This document shows positions 1 through 7,759 of a stretch of 64,000 bases of DNA, piece by piece (position 1 is the stretch's first letter; each line of letters opens with the position of its first letter). The stretch is taken from the NCBI RefSeq assembly GCF_024105635.1, contig NZ_WYDQ01000001.1:1798001-1862000 (forward strand). Direction: 5' to 3'. The notes under the pieces are model-generated. The model saw only the letters and a list, made by a program, of their open reading frames with translations. It did no database searches and was not told where the DNA came from. This stretch comes from Oceanicola sp. 502str15. GTDB lineage: Bacteria; Pseudomonadota; Alphaproteobacteria; Rhodobacterales; Rhodobacteraceae. The position numbers and the translations under genes were made by a program.

Positions 1-30
1 CATGTGAGCGACGCCGACTACCTCGGTTAA
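1..30 (+). CDS. Possible 3' end of a CDS entering from the left edge
   Basis: The first 30 bases read as nine codons (HVSDADYLG) followed by TAA at 28-30. The stop overlaps the stop of the convergent gene on the minus strand, whose TAA complement occupies 27-29. Overlapping convergent stops are common in this window (also near 8990 and 21165), which makes a real gene end plausible. Nine residues are too few to identify a family. Confidence 0.35.
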   Translation, partial: HVSDADYLG

Positions 31-1640
31 GGGCGCGCAAGCTCCAGCGGCGGGTCTACCGGCGCGCGCCAGAGCCGCGCCCGCAGCGCGTTTTCGCGCA
101 GCAGCCGCCGGTTCAGCTCCGCCACCCCGAGGCGGGCGGCAAGCGTCGGCTCCGCGCTCCTCAGAGAGCGCCCCAACCCGGCGCGGCTCTCCGCAAGCTG
201 AAAGCCCATCAGCTCCAGCACGGTCGGAAACACGTCGATCATCGCCCCCGGCGCGCTGACCCGGCCCGGCGACAGATCGCCGCCCAGCACGATCATCGTA
301 TTGCGCCGCTCCAGTGCCTCCAGCGCCGCATAGGTGTTTACGGTCGGGTGGGCGAGATGATCGGAAAGCAGCACCACCAGCGTGTCGCCCGCCGCGATCA
401 AGTCATTGAGAGAATTCACGAAATCCCGCGCCAACCCGGCCGTGCAGGCGACCGCGAGCAGCATGTCCTCGGCCTCCGCCCCCTGCCCCGGCTCCCGGCA
501 TTCCGGCGCCAGGTAGCCCTTCGGCCCATGCGGCCCCATGGTCTCCACCACCACCGCAAAAGGCGTGCCCGCTTCGTGGAGTGCCGCGATCCGCTCCCGC
601 GCGGCATCGAACACCACATCGTCCTGCACCCCCCAATCGGTCAGCTCGCCCCCCGCCCGTGGCGCGAGGTCATCGAGCCCGATCACCTCGTCAAACCCGT
701 GAGTGAGAAACAGCAGGTCGATCCCGGCAAAGCCCGGGTCCGAATTCACCACGTAGCTCTGTCGATAGCCCTGCGCCGCCAGCAGGTCGCCAAGGCAGGT
801 GGCTCCGGGCAGAAACGCGCCGCCCGTCGGCGGCCGGTTGCGCCGCATCAATCCCTGCGGAAACAGCGGCACCCCGCAGAGCGACGCCGCCAGCCCGCCC
901 GCGCTGTAATCGGTCATGGCGATCTGGTCGATGTTGTCAAAGACCAGCCCGCGCGCCCCCAGCGCCGCCAAGGGCGCATAGGCCACACCGAACTGGGCAT
1001 CGCCATAGGTCTGCTCGAGGCTCTCGAGATAGACGATCACGAGGTTCATCCGCCGCGCAGGCACGCCCGTGACCTGCGGCGCCCGGTACTCCGCAACGAT
1101 CTCCTCCGCGCCGAACTGCGCGGATGTCCGGTACACCGCATAGGCCGCGATCGGGTTCACCAGCACCAGCCCCACCGCCGCCGCCAGGCTCACCGATCCG
1201 CCCCACCGCCGCGCCGCGATGCACCGCAAGAGTGCATGGGCCGGGATCGCCCAGAGCAGCACACCCGCGCCCGCCATCAGCATCTCGCCGCCGAACGATC
1301 CGGTGCCAAGGCCAAGCTGCATATGGGTCAGCGCGGCGGAAATGTTTGCCTCTCCAAAGACTTGCCGCATCGCAAGCGCAGGTGCCAGGGCGGCAAAGGC
1401 GAGCCAGTAGAGCGTGGTTGCGAGGCGCCCCGCGCCCTTGGGCGCAGCCGGCCCCTGCCACAGAGACAGGCCGTAGAGCAGGCTGGCAACGGCGGTGCCC
1501 CACAGCAGATCGGCCCGCACCGTCGCGGCGCCCCTGGCGATCCCCACGGCGCAGATCAGCAGCGCGAGACCGGCGAAAACCTGGTCTGCGCGCAGGCGCA
1601 ATCCGTCAGCCCCGCCCGCCCTTGGCATAGACCGCATCAA
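27..1640 (-). CDS. Sulfatase-fold phosphoglycerol/phosphoethanolamine transferase (OpgB/LTA-synthase-like)
   Basis: 537 aa. About four or five hydrophobic segments lie in the first 180 residues. They are followed by a periplasmic alkaline-phosphatase/sulfatase domain starting at NLVIVYLES (about 199-207). Visible landmarks are the metal-site Glu (E206), the probable nucleophile Thr in MTDYSAGG (T243), a PHGPKG segment and LLSDHLAHP near residue 430. Known family members move phosphoglycerol or phosphoethanolamine from phospholipid onto periplasmic glucans or envelope glycans; the acceptor here is not evident. The start overlaps the end of the upstream oxidoreductase gene by 35 bp, suggesting coupling. 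A Met four codons in is an equally possible start. Confidence 0.8.
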   Translation of the reverse strand: MMRSMPRAGGADGLRLRADQVFAGLALLICAVGIARGAATVRADLLWGTAVASLLYGLSLWQGPAAPKGAGRLATTLYWLAFAALAPALAMRQVFGEANISAALTHMQLGLGTGSFGGEMLMAGAGVLLWAIPAHALLRCIAARRWGGSVSLAAAVGLVLVNPIAAYAVYRTSAQFGAEEIVAEYRAPQVTGVPARRMNLVIVYLESLEQTYGDAQFGVAYAPLAALGARGLVFDNIDQIAMTDYSAGGLAASLCGVPLFPQGLMRRNRPPTGGAFLPGATCLGDLLAAQGYRQSYVVNSDPGFAGIDLLFLTHGFDEVIGLDDLAPRAGGELTDWGVQDDVVFDAARERIAALHEAGTPFAVVVETMGPHGPKGYLAPECREPGQGAEAEDMLLAVACTAGLARDFVNSLNDLIAAGDTLVVLLSDHLAHPTVNTYAALEALERRNTMIVLGGDLSPGRVSAPGAMIDVFPTVLELMGFQLAESRAGLGRSLRSAEPTLAARLGVAELNRRLLRENALRARLWRAPVDPPLELARP

Positions 1641-2583
1641 TCAGCGCCTGCGTGCCCTTCGCATCCTCGAGGCTCCACGGATAGGCCGCCCCCTCGCGCA
1701 CCGTCCGCCCGAAGTTCTCCACCTGCAGCACGTATTGGTTGACCCCCGGAAACCGCTCGACCCGCCGCCCCATGTCCTGCTGGTGCAGTTCCACCTCGGC
1801 CTGATCGAACACGTTGGCATTGAACGGCGCGGTCAGCCGGATCACCCCCTCGGTGCCGTGAAAGCTCATATGCTGCCAGGGGTGCATCCGCATCGAGTTG
1901 ATCCAATGCGCCGTGCAGGAGGGAAACCGCGCCGCGACGCGGGCCACCACGTCCACCCCGGCCTCGAAATCGAGGTCGGCATGTGTGATCTCCTCGGGCT
2001 CCTCGCCCAGCATCCAACGTGTTGAACCGTATGTGTAAACCCCGATATCCGGGATGCCCCCGCCGCCCTTGGAGGCGTCATTGCGGATGTTGCCCATGTC
2101 CGGGTTGTAGTAGGTAAACACACCATCCACATGCACCAGCTCGCCAATCGCGCCATCCGCCAGCATCGCCTTGGCGCGCTGCCATTGCGGGTGGTGCACG
2201 ATCATGTAGGCCTCGGTGGCGTGCAGCCCGGTCTCGTCGCGCTTGGCGATCAGCGCGTCGATCTCGCCCGCACGCATGGCAATGGGCTTCTCGGTCAGCA
2301 CATGCTTGCCCGCCTCCATCGCCTTCAGCGTCCACTCAACGTGCAGATGGTTCGGCAGCGGCACATAGACCGCGTCGATCCCGGGGTCCGCCAGCAGCGC
2401 TTCGTAGCTGTCATGCACTTTCAGCCCGGGGCAGAAGGCCTTGAACGGAAGCGCCTTTTCGGCGCTCGACGTGGCCAGCGCCACCAGCTCCGCGCCCTCG
2501 GCGGCATGGATCGCGCGGCCCATGTGCTGCAAGGCGAAGTTTGCCGCGCCGAGAATGCCCCAGCGGATTGGTTCAACTGTCAT
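1606..2583 (-). CDS. Gfo/Idh/MocA-family NAD(P)-dependent oxidoreductase
   Basis: 325 aa from the ATG at 2583, which is preceded by a GGGAG Shine-Dalgarno; a longer open frame upstream lacks support. The N-terminal Rossmann fold starts RWGILGAANFA (7-17). The family's EKP motif, whose Lys is catalytic, is at 98-100 in KHVLTEKPIA. The C-terminal half is the usual alpha/beta substrate domain. Family members oxidise or reduce sugars, inositols or related polyols with NAD(P), and the substrate cannot be read from sequence. It sits upstream of the sulfatase-fold transferase in the same direction and overlaps it, so the two may act on one envelope sugar; that is inference. Confidence 0.85.
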   Translation of the reverse strand: MTVEPIRWGILGAANFALQHMGRAIHAAEGAELVALATSSAEKALPFKAFCPGLKVHDSYEALLADPGIDAVYVPLPNHLHVEWTLKAMEAGKHVLTEKPIAMRAGEIDALIAKRDETGLHATEAYMIVHHPQWQRAKAMLADGAIGELVHVDGVFTYYNPDMGNIRNDASKGGGGIPDIGVYTYGSTRWMLGEEPEEITHADLDFEAGVDVVARVAARFPSCTAHWINSMRMHPWQHMSFHGTEGVIRLTAPFNANVFDQAEVELHQQDMGRRVERFPGVNQYVLQVENFGRTVREGAAYPWSLEDAKGTQALIDAVYAKGGRG

Positions 2584-2644
2584 GGTCTGTCTCCCGGTGT
2601 CCCTGTTAGCGCCAACGCTAACGGCCCGCCGGGGTGCCCGCAAC

Positions 2645-3262
2645 CTAGCCCTGCTTTTCCAGCACCAGCCAGGTCATCATGCTCATCGGAGGCAGGCTGT
2701 CGCGCTCCACCTCGACAAGCCCGGCCGCACCCAGCACCCGCGAAATCGGGAAGTCCGAGTGCCAGCCCAGCAGGCTTTCCAGCGGCGCCGCAGCCCGCTC
2801 GATAAAGCCCCGCACGCCCCTGTCGGCGGCAAAATGGTTGACGATCAGCGCCTGCCCGCCCGGCTTGAGCACCCGCGATATCTCGCGCATCACCCGCTCG
2901 GGCTCGGGCACCACCGAGAGCACATGCATCGCGGCGACAAAGTCGAACCGCGCTTCGGGAAAATCCAGCTCGCGGGCATCCATCTGGCGCAATTCGGCCA
3001 CCTGCGCCAGGCCGTCCTCGGCCACCCGCTTGCGCGCCTTGGCCAGCATTTCGGGCGAAAAGTCGATGCCCGTCACCTGCACCCCCGGCCCGTAGAGCGG
3101 CAGCGCCAGCCCGGTGCCCACGCCCACCTCCAGAACCTCGCCGCCGCGCTCTGTCACATGGCTCGTCGCCCGCTTGCGGCCGGCGTTGGTGACGGCCCCG
3201 AAGGTGCTGTCATAGACCGGTGCCCAGCGTTTGTAAGAGTTTGAAACGGCTTCAATCTTCAT
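2645..3262 (-). CDS. pmtA: Phosphatidylethanolamine N-methyltransferase
   Basis: 205 aa, beginning MKIEAVSNSYKRWAPVYD. A class I SAM-binding motif VLEVGVGTG is at 43-51 and the acidic motif II region follows. The N-terminus (YxRWAPVYD) and size match Rhodobacter-type PmtA, which methylates phosphatidylethanolamine three times to phosphatidylcholine at the inner membrane. It is the last gene of a psd-pssA-pmtA operon and its start overlaps the pssA stop by 11 bp. That context (PS synthase, PS decarboxylase, PE methyltransferase) supports the call over a generic methyltransferase. The 3' neighbour is unrelated. Confidence 0.88.
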   Translation of the reverse strand: MKIEAVSNSYKRWAPVYDSTFGAVTNAGRKRATSHVTERGGEVLEVGVGTGLALPLYGPGVQVTGIDFSPEMLAKARKRVAEDGLAQVAELRQMDARELDFPEARFDFVAAMHVLSVVPEPERVMREISRVLKPGGQALIVNHFAADRGVRGFIERAAAPLESLLGWHSDFPISRVLGAAGLVEVERDSLPPMSMMTWLVLEKQG

Positions 3263-4016
3263 TGTTAACGCCCCCCTTGGCGTGATGGCGCGCACCCCAT
3301 GCGACCAGAACGATATAGCCGAACTGTGCAATCGACATGACAATCCAGGGCCAGGTCGAGGCGACGGCGGCAAAGGCCACCAGCCCGACGATCAGGAACC
3401 GCGCGCTGTCGCGCGGCACACGCACCGATTTGAGCGACGGCGTGGGCAGGCGCGAGATCATCAGAAGGCCCACGATCACCAGCCAGATCGCCACCGCCCC
3501 TGCCGGCATGGGCAGGCCCGGAAAGTTCTGCACCAGCGCAAAGGGCGCCAGCGCCAGCAGCGCCCCGCCCGGGGCCGGAACGCCGGTGAAGGTGCCCGGT
3601 TTCGGGCGGTCATCATCGGCCTCTTCCCGCGCCGTCACGTTGAACCGCGCAAGGCGCAGCACGGCGCAGACCGCGTAGATCAGCACCGCGATCCAGCTCA
3701 GGCGCGAGGTGTTGTCGAGGCTCCAGAGGTAGAGCAGAAAGCCCGGAACCACGCCGAAGTTTACGAAATCGGCAAGGCTGTCGAGCTCGGCGCCGATCTT
3801 GGATTCCGACTTCAGCAGCCGGGCCAGCGGGCCATCGAGCCCGTCCAGAAGGGCGGCCAGCAGGATCATCAGCACCGCCGCCTCGAAGCGGTCATGCAAC
3901 GCAAGCCGCAGCCCGGTCAGCCCGGCGCAGATGGCCCCGATGGTGACGATATTCGGCAGCAGGTGCAAAACCGGCAATCGGCTGGCACGGCGACGAATTC
4001 TGGGGGGACGGGCCAT
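3252..4016 (-). CDS. pssA: CDP-diacylglycerol-serine O-phosphatidyltransferase
   Basis: 254 aa, beginning MARPPRIRRR at the ATG 4016. It is a polytopic membrane protein with the CDP-alcohol phosphatidyltransferase signature DGxxAR...GxxLDxxxD, seen in LLDGLDGPLARLL followed by GAELDSLADFV. It makes phosphatidylserine from CDP-DAG and serine. The ATG lies 4 bp after the psd stop; the open frame continues upstream inside psd but that part is overlap, not homologous sequence. The middle gene of the phospholipid operon. Confidence 0.92.
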   Translation of the reverse strand: MARPPRIRRRASRLPVLHLLPNIVTIGAICAGLTGLRLALHDRFEAAVLMILLAALLDGLDGPLARLLKSESKIGAELDSLADFVNFGVVPGFLLYLWSLDNTSRLSWIAVLIYAVCAVLRLARFNVTAREEADDDRPKPGTFTGVPAPGGALLALAPFALVQNFPGLPMPAGAVAIWLVIVGLLMISRLPTPSLKSVRVPRDSARFLIVGLVAFAAVASTWPWIVMSIAQFGYIVLVAWGARHHAKGGVNNED

Positions 4017-4020
4017 TGGC

Positions 4021-4710
4021 TCAGTCGGCCCTCGCCGGTCGCGGGTTGGCCTGTCCGAGGTCGGCCAGAACGCTCTCGCCCGCAATCATCGTCTGCCCCA
4101 CGGCCACAAGCGGGGCCACGCCTTCGGGCAGGTAGGTATCGAGCCGCGAGCCGAAGCGGATCAGGCCGAAGCGCTCGCCCCGTTGCAGCACCGAGCCCTC
4201 TTCGGTCAGCGGCACGATGCGGCGCGCCACCAGGCCGGCGATCTGGGTGACCACGAGGTCGCGGCCATCGTCCATCTCGATCAGCAGGGAGTTGCGCTCG
4301 TTGTCCTCGCTGGCCTTGTCGAGCTCGGCCGAAAGGAACTTGCCCGGCTTGTAGGCCATCTTCGCCACCCGTCCGGGCACCGGCGCCCGGTTCACGTGAC
4401 AGTTGAAGACCGACATGAAAACGCTTACGCGCAAACGCTTTTCCTCGCCCAAGCCCAGTTCGGGCGGCGGGGCGGCCATTTCGATCAGGCTCACGATCCC
4501 GTCGGCCGGGCTCACGATGAGCCCCTCGCCGAGCGGCACGTGGCGCACCGGGTCTCGGAAGAAATAGTAGCACCAGACGGTCAGGCCCAGCCCGATCCAG
4601 CCCAGCGGCGCCCAGATGAAGAACAGAAGCAGCGTCAGCACCGCGAAGACACCGACAAAGCGCCAGCCCTCACGGTGCATGGGCTTGATGAACGTTTCGT
4701 GCAGTTTCAC
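4021..4710 (-). CDS. psd: Phosphatidylserine decarboxylase proenzyme
   Basis: 229 aa, the short form of Psd without the long N-terminal region of the E. coli enzyme. Two hydrophobic segments lie at about 18-50. Conserved SPADGIV (67-73) and FNCHVNRAP (102-110) are present. The self-cleavage site is the Gly-Ser pair in [11 protein letters not shown] (G187-S188); cleavage there makes the Ser of the alpha subunit into the pyruvoyl cofactor. The enzyme converts phosphatidylserine to phosphatidylethanolamine, the substrate for PmtA two genes downstream. First gene of the operon. Confidence 0.93.
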   Translation of the reverse strand: MKLHETFIKPMHREGWRFVGVFAVLTLLLFFIWAPLGWIGLGLTVWCYYFFRDPVRHVPLGEGLIVSPADGIVSLIEMAAPPPELGLGEEKRLRVSVFMSVFNCHVNRAPVPGRVAKMAYKPGKFLSAELDKASEDNERNSLLIEMDDGRDLVVTQIAGLVARRIVPLTEEGSVLQRGERFGLIRFGSRLDTYLPEGVAPLVAVGQTMIAGESVLADLGQANPRPARAD

Positions 4711-4759
4711 GCGTTTCCCCCTCGGCTGATGAAGGGTCTACCGGCAGCGGCCACGGGGT

Positions 4760-5656
4760 TCAAGCGCGGCTCAGCAACCCCCGCTCCTTGGCAAGGTCCT
4801 GCATGCGTTTCTGCAGCTTCTCGAAGGCCCGCACTTCGATCTGGCGAATGCGCTCCCGGCTGACGTCATACTGCCCCGAAAGCTCCTCGAGGGTCAGCGG
4901 CTGCTCCTGCAGGCGGCGCTGCATCAGGATCTCGCGCTCGCGGTCGTTGAGCACGTCCATGGCCTCGGCCATCAGCTCGCGGCGCACCTCAAGTTCGTTT
5001 TCCTCGGCGTAGCTGCCGGCCTGGTCTGCGGTTTCGTCTTCCAGCCAGTCCTGCCATTGGGCCGAGCTGCCGTCTTCCGAGCCGATCGTGGCGTTCAGGG
5101 AGGCATCCCCGCCCGAGAGGCGGCGGTTCATCGAGATCACCTCCTCCTCGGTCACGTTGAGCTGGGTGGCGATCTTTTCCACGTTCTCGGGGCGCAGATC
5201 CCCCTCTTCGAGGGCGCCGATCTTGTTCTTGGCCTTGCGAAGGTTGAAGAAAAGTTTCTTCTGGGCGCTCGTCGTTCCCATTTTCACAAGCGACCATGAT
5301 CTAAGAATGTATTCCTGGATCGAGGCGCGGATCCACCACATGGCGTAGGTGGCGAGGCGGAAGCCCTTTTCGGGGTCGAAGCGTTTGACCGCCTGCATCA
5401 GGCCCACGTTGGCCTCCGAGATCACTTCGGCCTGGGGCAGCCCGTAGCCGCGGTAGCCCATGGCGATCTTGGCGGCGAGGCGCAGGTGGGAGGTCACGAG
5501 CTGGTGCGCCGAAGAGCTGTCTTCGTCTTCGACCCAGCGCTTGGCCAGCATGTACTCCTCTTCAGGCTCCAGCATCGGAAAGGTGCGGATTTCCTGAAGG
5601 TAACGATTGAGCCCCTGCTCGGGAGAGGGGGCCGGAAGCCGGGTGTAATTGCTCAT
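4760..5656 (-). CDS. rpoH: RNA polymerase sigma-32 (heat-shock) factor
   Basis: 298 aa. Region 2 runs from about 50 to 130 (TSHLRLAAKIAMGYRGYGL, FRLATYAMWWIRASIQEYIL). It is followed by the RpoH box QKKLFFNLR, the signature separating RpoH from housekeeping sigma factors. Region 4 at the C-terminus carries [16 protein letters not shown]. RpoH directs transcription of chaperone and protease genes after heat or oxidative stress. Rhodobacterales often carry two RpoH paralogues, and I cannot assign which one this is. The 180-bp upstream gap holds a plausible promoter and a 16-bp palindrome. Confidence 0.95.
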   Translation of the reverse strand: MSNYTRLPAPSPEQGLNRYLQEIRTFPMLEPEEEYMLAKRWVEDEDSSSAHQLVTSHLRLAAKIAMGYRGYGLPQAEVISEANVGLMQAVKRFDPEKGFRLATYAMWWIRASIQEYILRSWSLVKMGTTSAQKKLFFNLRKAKNKIGALEEGDLRPENVEKIATQLNVTEEEVISMNRRLSGGDASLNATIGSEDGSSAQWQDWLEDETADQAGSYAEENELEVRRELMAEAMDVLNDREREILMQRRLQEQPLTLEELSGQYDVSRERIRQIEVRAFEKLQKRMQDLAKERGLLSRA

Positions 5657-5721
5657 GCTGGTCCCTTGTTGCGTTTGTTTTCAGTGCCTTGCCGAAGCCA
5701 GGCGCTTCGGATGTTGAAGCC

Positions 5722-5750
5722 GATATAAGCACTGAACCGATCGGTTCAAG
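5722..5750 (-). promoter_or_regulatory. Candidate rpoH promoter
   Basis: On the minus strand CTTGAA (5750-5745) is followed by 17 bp and TATATC (5727-5722), about 65 bp upstream of the rpoH start. The boxes suit either a housekeeping promoter (TTGAAC/TATATC) or an RpoH-type -35. Read from sequence only. Confidence 0.45.
5733..5748. promoter_or_regulatory. 16-bp perfect palindrome inside the rpoH promoter
   Basis: TGAACCGATCGGTTCA reads identically on both strands. It overlaps the proposed -35 hexamer and the spacer, a classic repressor-operator position. The half-site AACCG with a 2-bp centre resembles TetR-family operators; no TetR gene is in the window. Confidence 0.5.
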
Positions 5751-5835
5751 TATTGCGAGGCGGTTAATCCGGCGTTTCCGGGTGTGTTAAAGCCACCTTA
5801 AGCCGACGTCGGGTAAACAAAAGGTAAAAACCCCG

Positions 5836-6864
5836 TCACCTTCCGCCGGTCTTCAACGCCTCCAACAGACCGGCCATATCGTCCGGCAGCGGCGCCTCAA
5901 AATCCATCTCCTCGCCCGTCACCGGATGGGCAAAGCCCAGCGAGGCCGCGTGGAGCGCTTGGCGCGCAAACCCCCGCGCCGCCTCGGCCCCGGCCACGCC
6001 CACCAGCTTTTCCGACAGTTTGCGCCGCCCGCCATAGACCGGATCGCCGATCAGCCCATGCCCGATGTGGGACATATGGGCACGGATCTGATGCGTGCGC
6101 CCGGTTTCCAGCCGGCATTCCACCAGCGCCGCAACCTCCTGAAACCGCTCGATAACGCGCACCCGTGTAATGGCGTGGCGTCCGCCGGTGAAGCACACCG
6201 CCTGGCGCTGCCGGTCGGTCTTGTGGCGCGCCAGCTGGGTGGTGATGCGCAGCGTGCCGTCGGGCTCGAAATGGGTGCCCTTGATACCCCGCAGGCGCGG
6301 GTCCGCCGCCTCGGGCACACCGTAGCAGATCGCTCGGTAATGCCGCCGTGCGGTGTGGGCCTCGAATTGCGCCGCCAGCCCGTGATGCGCCCCGTCAGAC
6401 TTGGCCACAACCAGCAACCCGCTGGTATCCTTGTCAATTCGGTGCACGATCCCGGGCCGCTTCTCGCCACCGATGCCCGACAGCTCGCCGCCGAAGTGGT
6501 GCAGCAGCGCATTCACCAGCGTGCCCCCGGGGCTGCCGGGCGCCGGGTGCACCACCATGCCTGCGGGCTTGTTGACCACCACGAGGTCGTCGTCCTCATA
6601 GGCAATGTCGAGCGGGATGGGCTCGGCCAGGGTTTCCACCTCGGTCGCCTCGGGCACCGTGATGTCCACGCTGTCGCCCTCCGCCACCTTGGCCCGCGCA
6701 TCCGTCACCACCGCACCGTTCACCTTCACCGCGCCCTCCGCCAACAGGCGCACCAGCCGCGACCGGCTCAGGTTGGCCTCGGCTGGCACATCCCGCGAAA
6801 GCGCCTTATCAAGGCGCGGCGGCGGCGTGGGGCCGAAAGTGAAAGTCACAAGAGAGGTGGCCAT
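5836..6864 (-). CDS. rluD: RluD-type 23S rRNA pseudouridine synthase
   Basis: 342 aa from the ATG at 6864-6862, with GGAG five bases upstream. An N-terminal S4 RNA-binding domain (about 15-75, [11 protein letters not shown]) precedes the RluA-family catalytic domain. Its signature is [15 protein letters not shown], in which the Asp attacks the target uridine. Family members make pseudouridines in helix 69 of 23S rRNA. RluA/RluC-type specificity cannot be ruled out by eye. The open frame continues 240 bp upstream but that stretch is antisense to the divergent small gene. Its start codon overlaps that of the plus-strand gene at 6863. Confidence 0.88.
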   Translation of the reverse strand: MATSLVTFTFGPTPPPRLDKALSRDVPAEANLSRSRLVRLLAEGAVKVNGAVVTDARAKVAEGDSVDITVPEATEVETLAEPIPLDIAYEDDDLVVVNKPAGMVVHPAPGSPGGTLVNALLHHFGGELSGIGGEKRPGIVHRIDKDTSGLLVVAKSDGAHHGLAAQFEAHTARRHYRAICYGVPEAADPRLRGIKGTHFEPDGTLRITTQLARHKTDRQRQAVCFTGGRHAITRVRVIERFQEVAALVECRLETGRTHQIRAHMSHIGHGLIGDPVYGGRRKLSEKLVGVAGAEAARGFARQALHAASLGFAHPVTGEEMDFEAPLPDDMAGLLEALKTGGR

Positions 6865-7159
6865 GGCAGCTCCGGAAAATGGCGAAATGCCGGTGGACCT
6901 GAAGTGGCTCAAACGGCTGGTGACGGTGCTCACGCTCACCATGATCGCAGGTATCGGCGTGATCGCGGTCCTGCTTATCATCCGCCTTTCCGGCCCGCAA
7001 AGCCCAACCCTGCCAGAAAGCATCACCCTGCCCGAAGGCACCACAGCGCAGGCCTTCACCGCCACCTCCGCGTGGTACGCGGTGGTGACGGGGGATGACC
7101 GCATCCTGATCTACCGCCACAACGGAACCCTGCTGCAGGAAATCACGATAACGCCCTGA
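6863..7159 (+). CDS. Small single-pass membrane protein (DUF6476-like)
   Basis: 98 aa. A short N-terminal cytoplasmic part ([19 protein letters not shown]) leads into one transmembrane helix at about 20-44 ([20 protein letters not shown]). A probably periplasmic domain of about 50 residues follows, with [18 protein letters not shown], which looks like a single beta-hairpin repeat. I believe it belongs to a conserved Rhodobacterales family (DUF6476), but no function is known to me. A GAGAGGTGG ribosome site lies inside the 5' end of the divergent rluD. Next gene is convergent. Confidence 0.75.
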   Translation: MAAPENGEMPVDLKWLKRLVTVLTLTMIAGIGVIAVLLIIRLSGPQSPTLPESITLPEGTTAQAFTATSAWYAVVTGDDRILIYRHNGTLLQEITITP

Positions 7160-7178
7160 GGCCCGCCGCTGGCGGCCC

Positions 7179-7478
7179 TCAGAGCTTGGTAAGATAGGTT
7201 TGCGATACGTAGCCGGTCATGCCCGGCGAGTCGTCAAGCGCCACTTCGCACCAGCGCGTGCCCCCGATCCGCGAACACTCCCTGACCCGCACCACCGTGC
7301 CATTGGGCAGGCCCGCCTGAATGGTGTAGCCCGTGCCCGGCCCGGCCCGGAGCTTCAGCATATCGCCCTCTTCGACCCCGGAAACCTCGTATCGCGGCGC
7401 CCCGACCGTCACCGGCCCGGCCGCAACACATGCCGTTAGCGTGCCCGCCGCCATGGCGCAGACGATGAATCTGAACAT
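7179..7478 (-). CDS. Small SH3-domain lipoprotein
   Basis: 99 aa from the ATG at 7478, preceded by AGGAG. A lipoprotein signal peptide ends in the lipobox LTAC (Cys 17 of MFRFIVCAMAAGTLTAC). The rest is one bacterial SH3 domain (SH3_3 type) with MLKLRAGPGTGYTIQAGLPNG and WCEVALDDSPGMTGYVSQTYL. Such domains bind peptidoglycan peptides or proteins in the periplasm. Monocistronic as far as can be seen; a longer in-frame ORF upstream is not supported by a ribosome site. Confidence 0.82.
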   Translation of the reverse strand: MFRFIVCAMAAGTLTACVAAGPVTVGAPRYEVSGVEEGDMLKLRAGPGTGYTIQAGLPNGTVVRVRECSRIGGTRWCEVALDDSPGMTGYVSQTYLTKL

Positions 7479-7638
7479 GTTTTTCTCCTGCTTCTGCCTC
7501 GCCTGCCAGCTTAGGGCGGTGGCGCACAAAGAGCCAGTTGTCCGGCGCTAAGGCTTGGGTGAAATAGGCGACCAGCAGCCAGCCGCACTTGCCGGCACGC
7601 CCCGTGCCAACAACAATTCTTCAGGCTTTTGGTGAAGA

Positions 7639-7715
7639 TGGTACCGCCTACCCGGTTCGAACGGGTGACCTCTTGATCCACAATCAAGCGCTCTAACCTA
7701 CTGAGCTAAGGCGGC
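7639..7715 (-). tRNA. tRNA-His (GTG anticodon)
   Basis: A 77-nt cloverleaf on the minus strand including an encoded CCA. The acceptor stem is GCCGCCT/AGGCGGT, with a D arm containing AGCTCAGTAGGTTAGAGC, anticodon stem-loop CTTGATTGTGGATCAAG and T arm GGTTCGAACC. The discriminator base is A73 and the base before G1 is T, so the otherwise universal G-1 of tRNA-His is not encoded. Absence of G-1 with A73 is a known feature of part of the Alphaproteobacteria. Confidence 0.95.
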
Positions 7716-7759
7716 ACTGTGGGGCCGTTTAGCGCCCGTCCCCCATGATTGCAAGAGCC

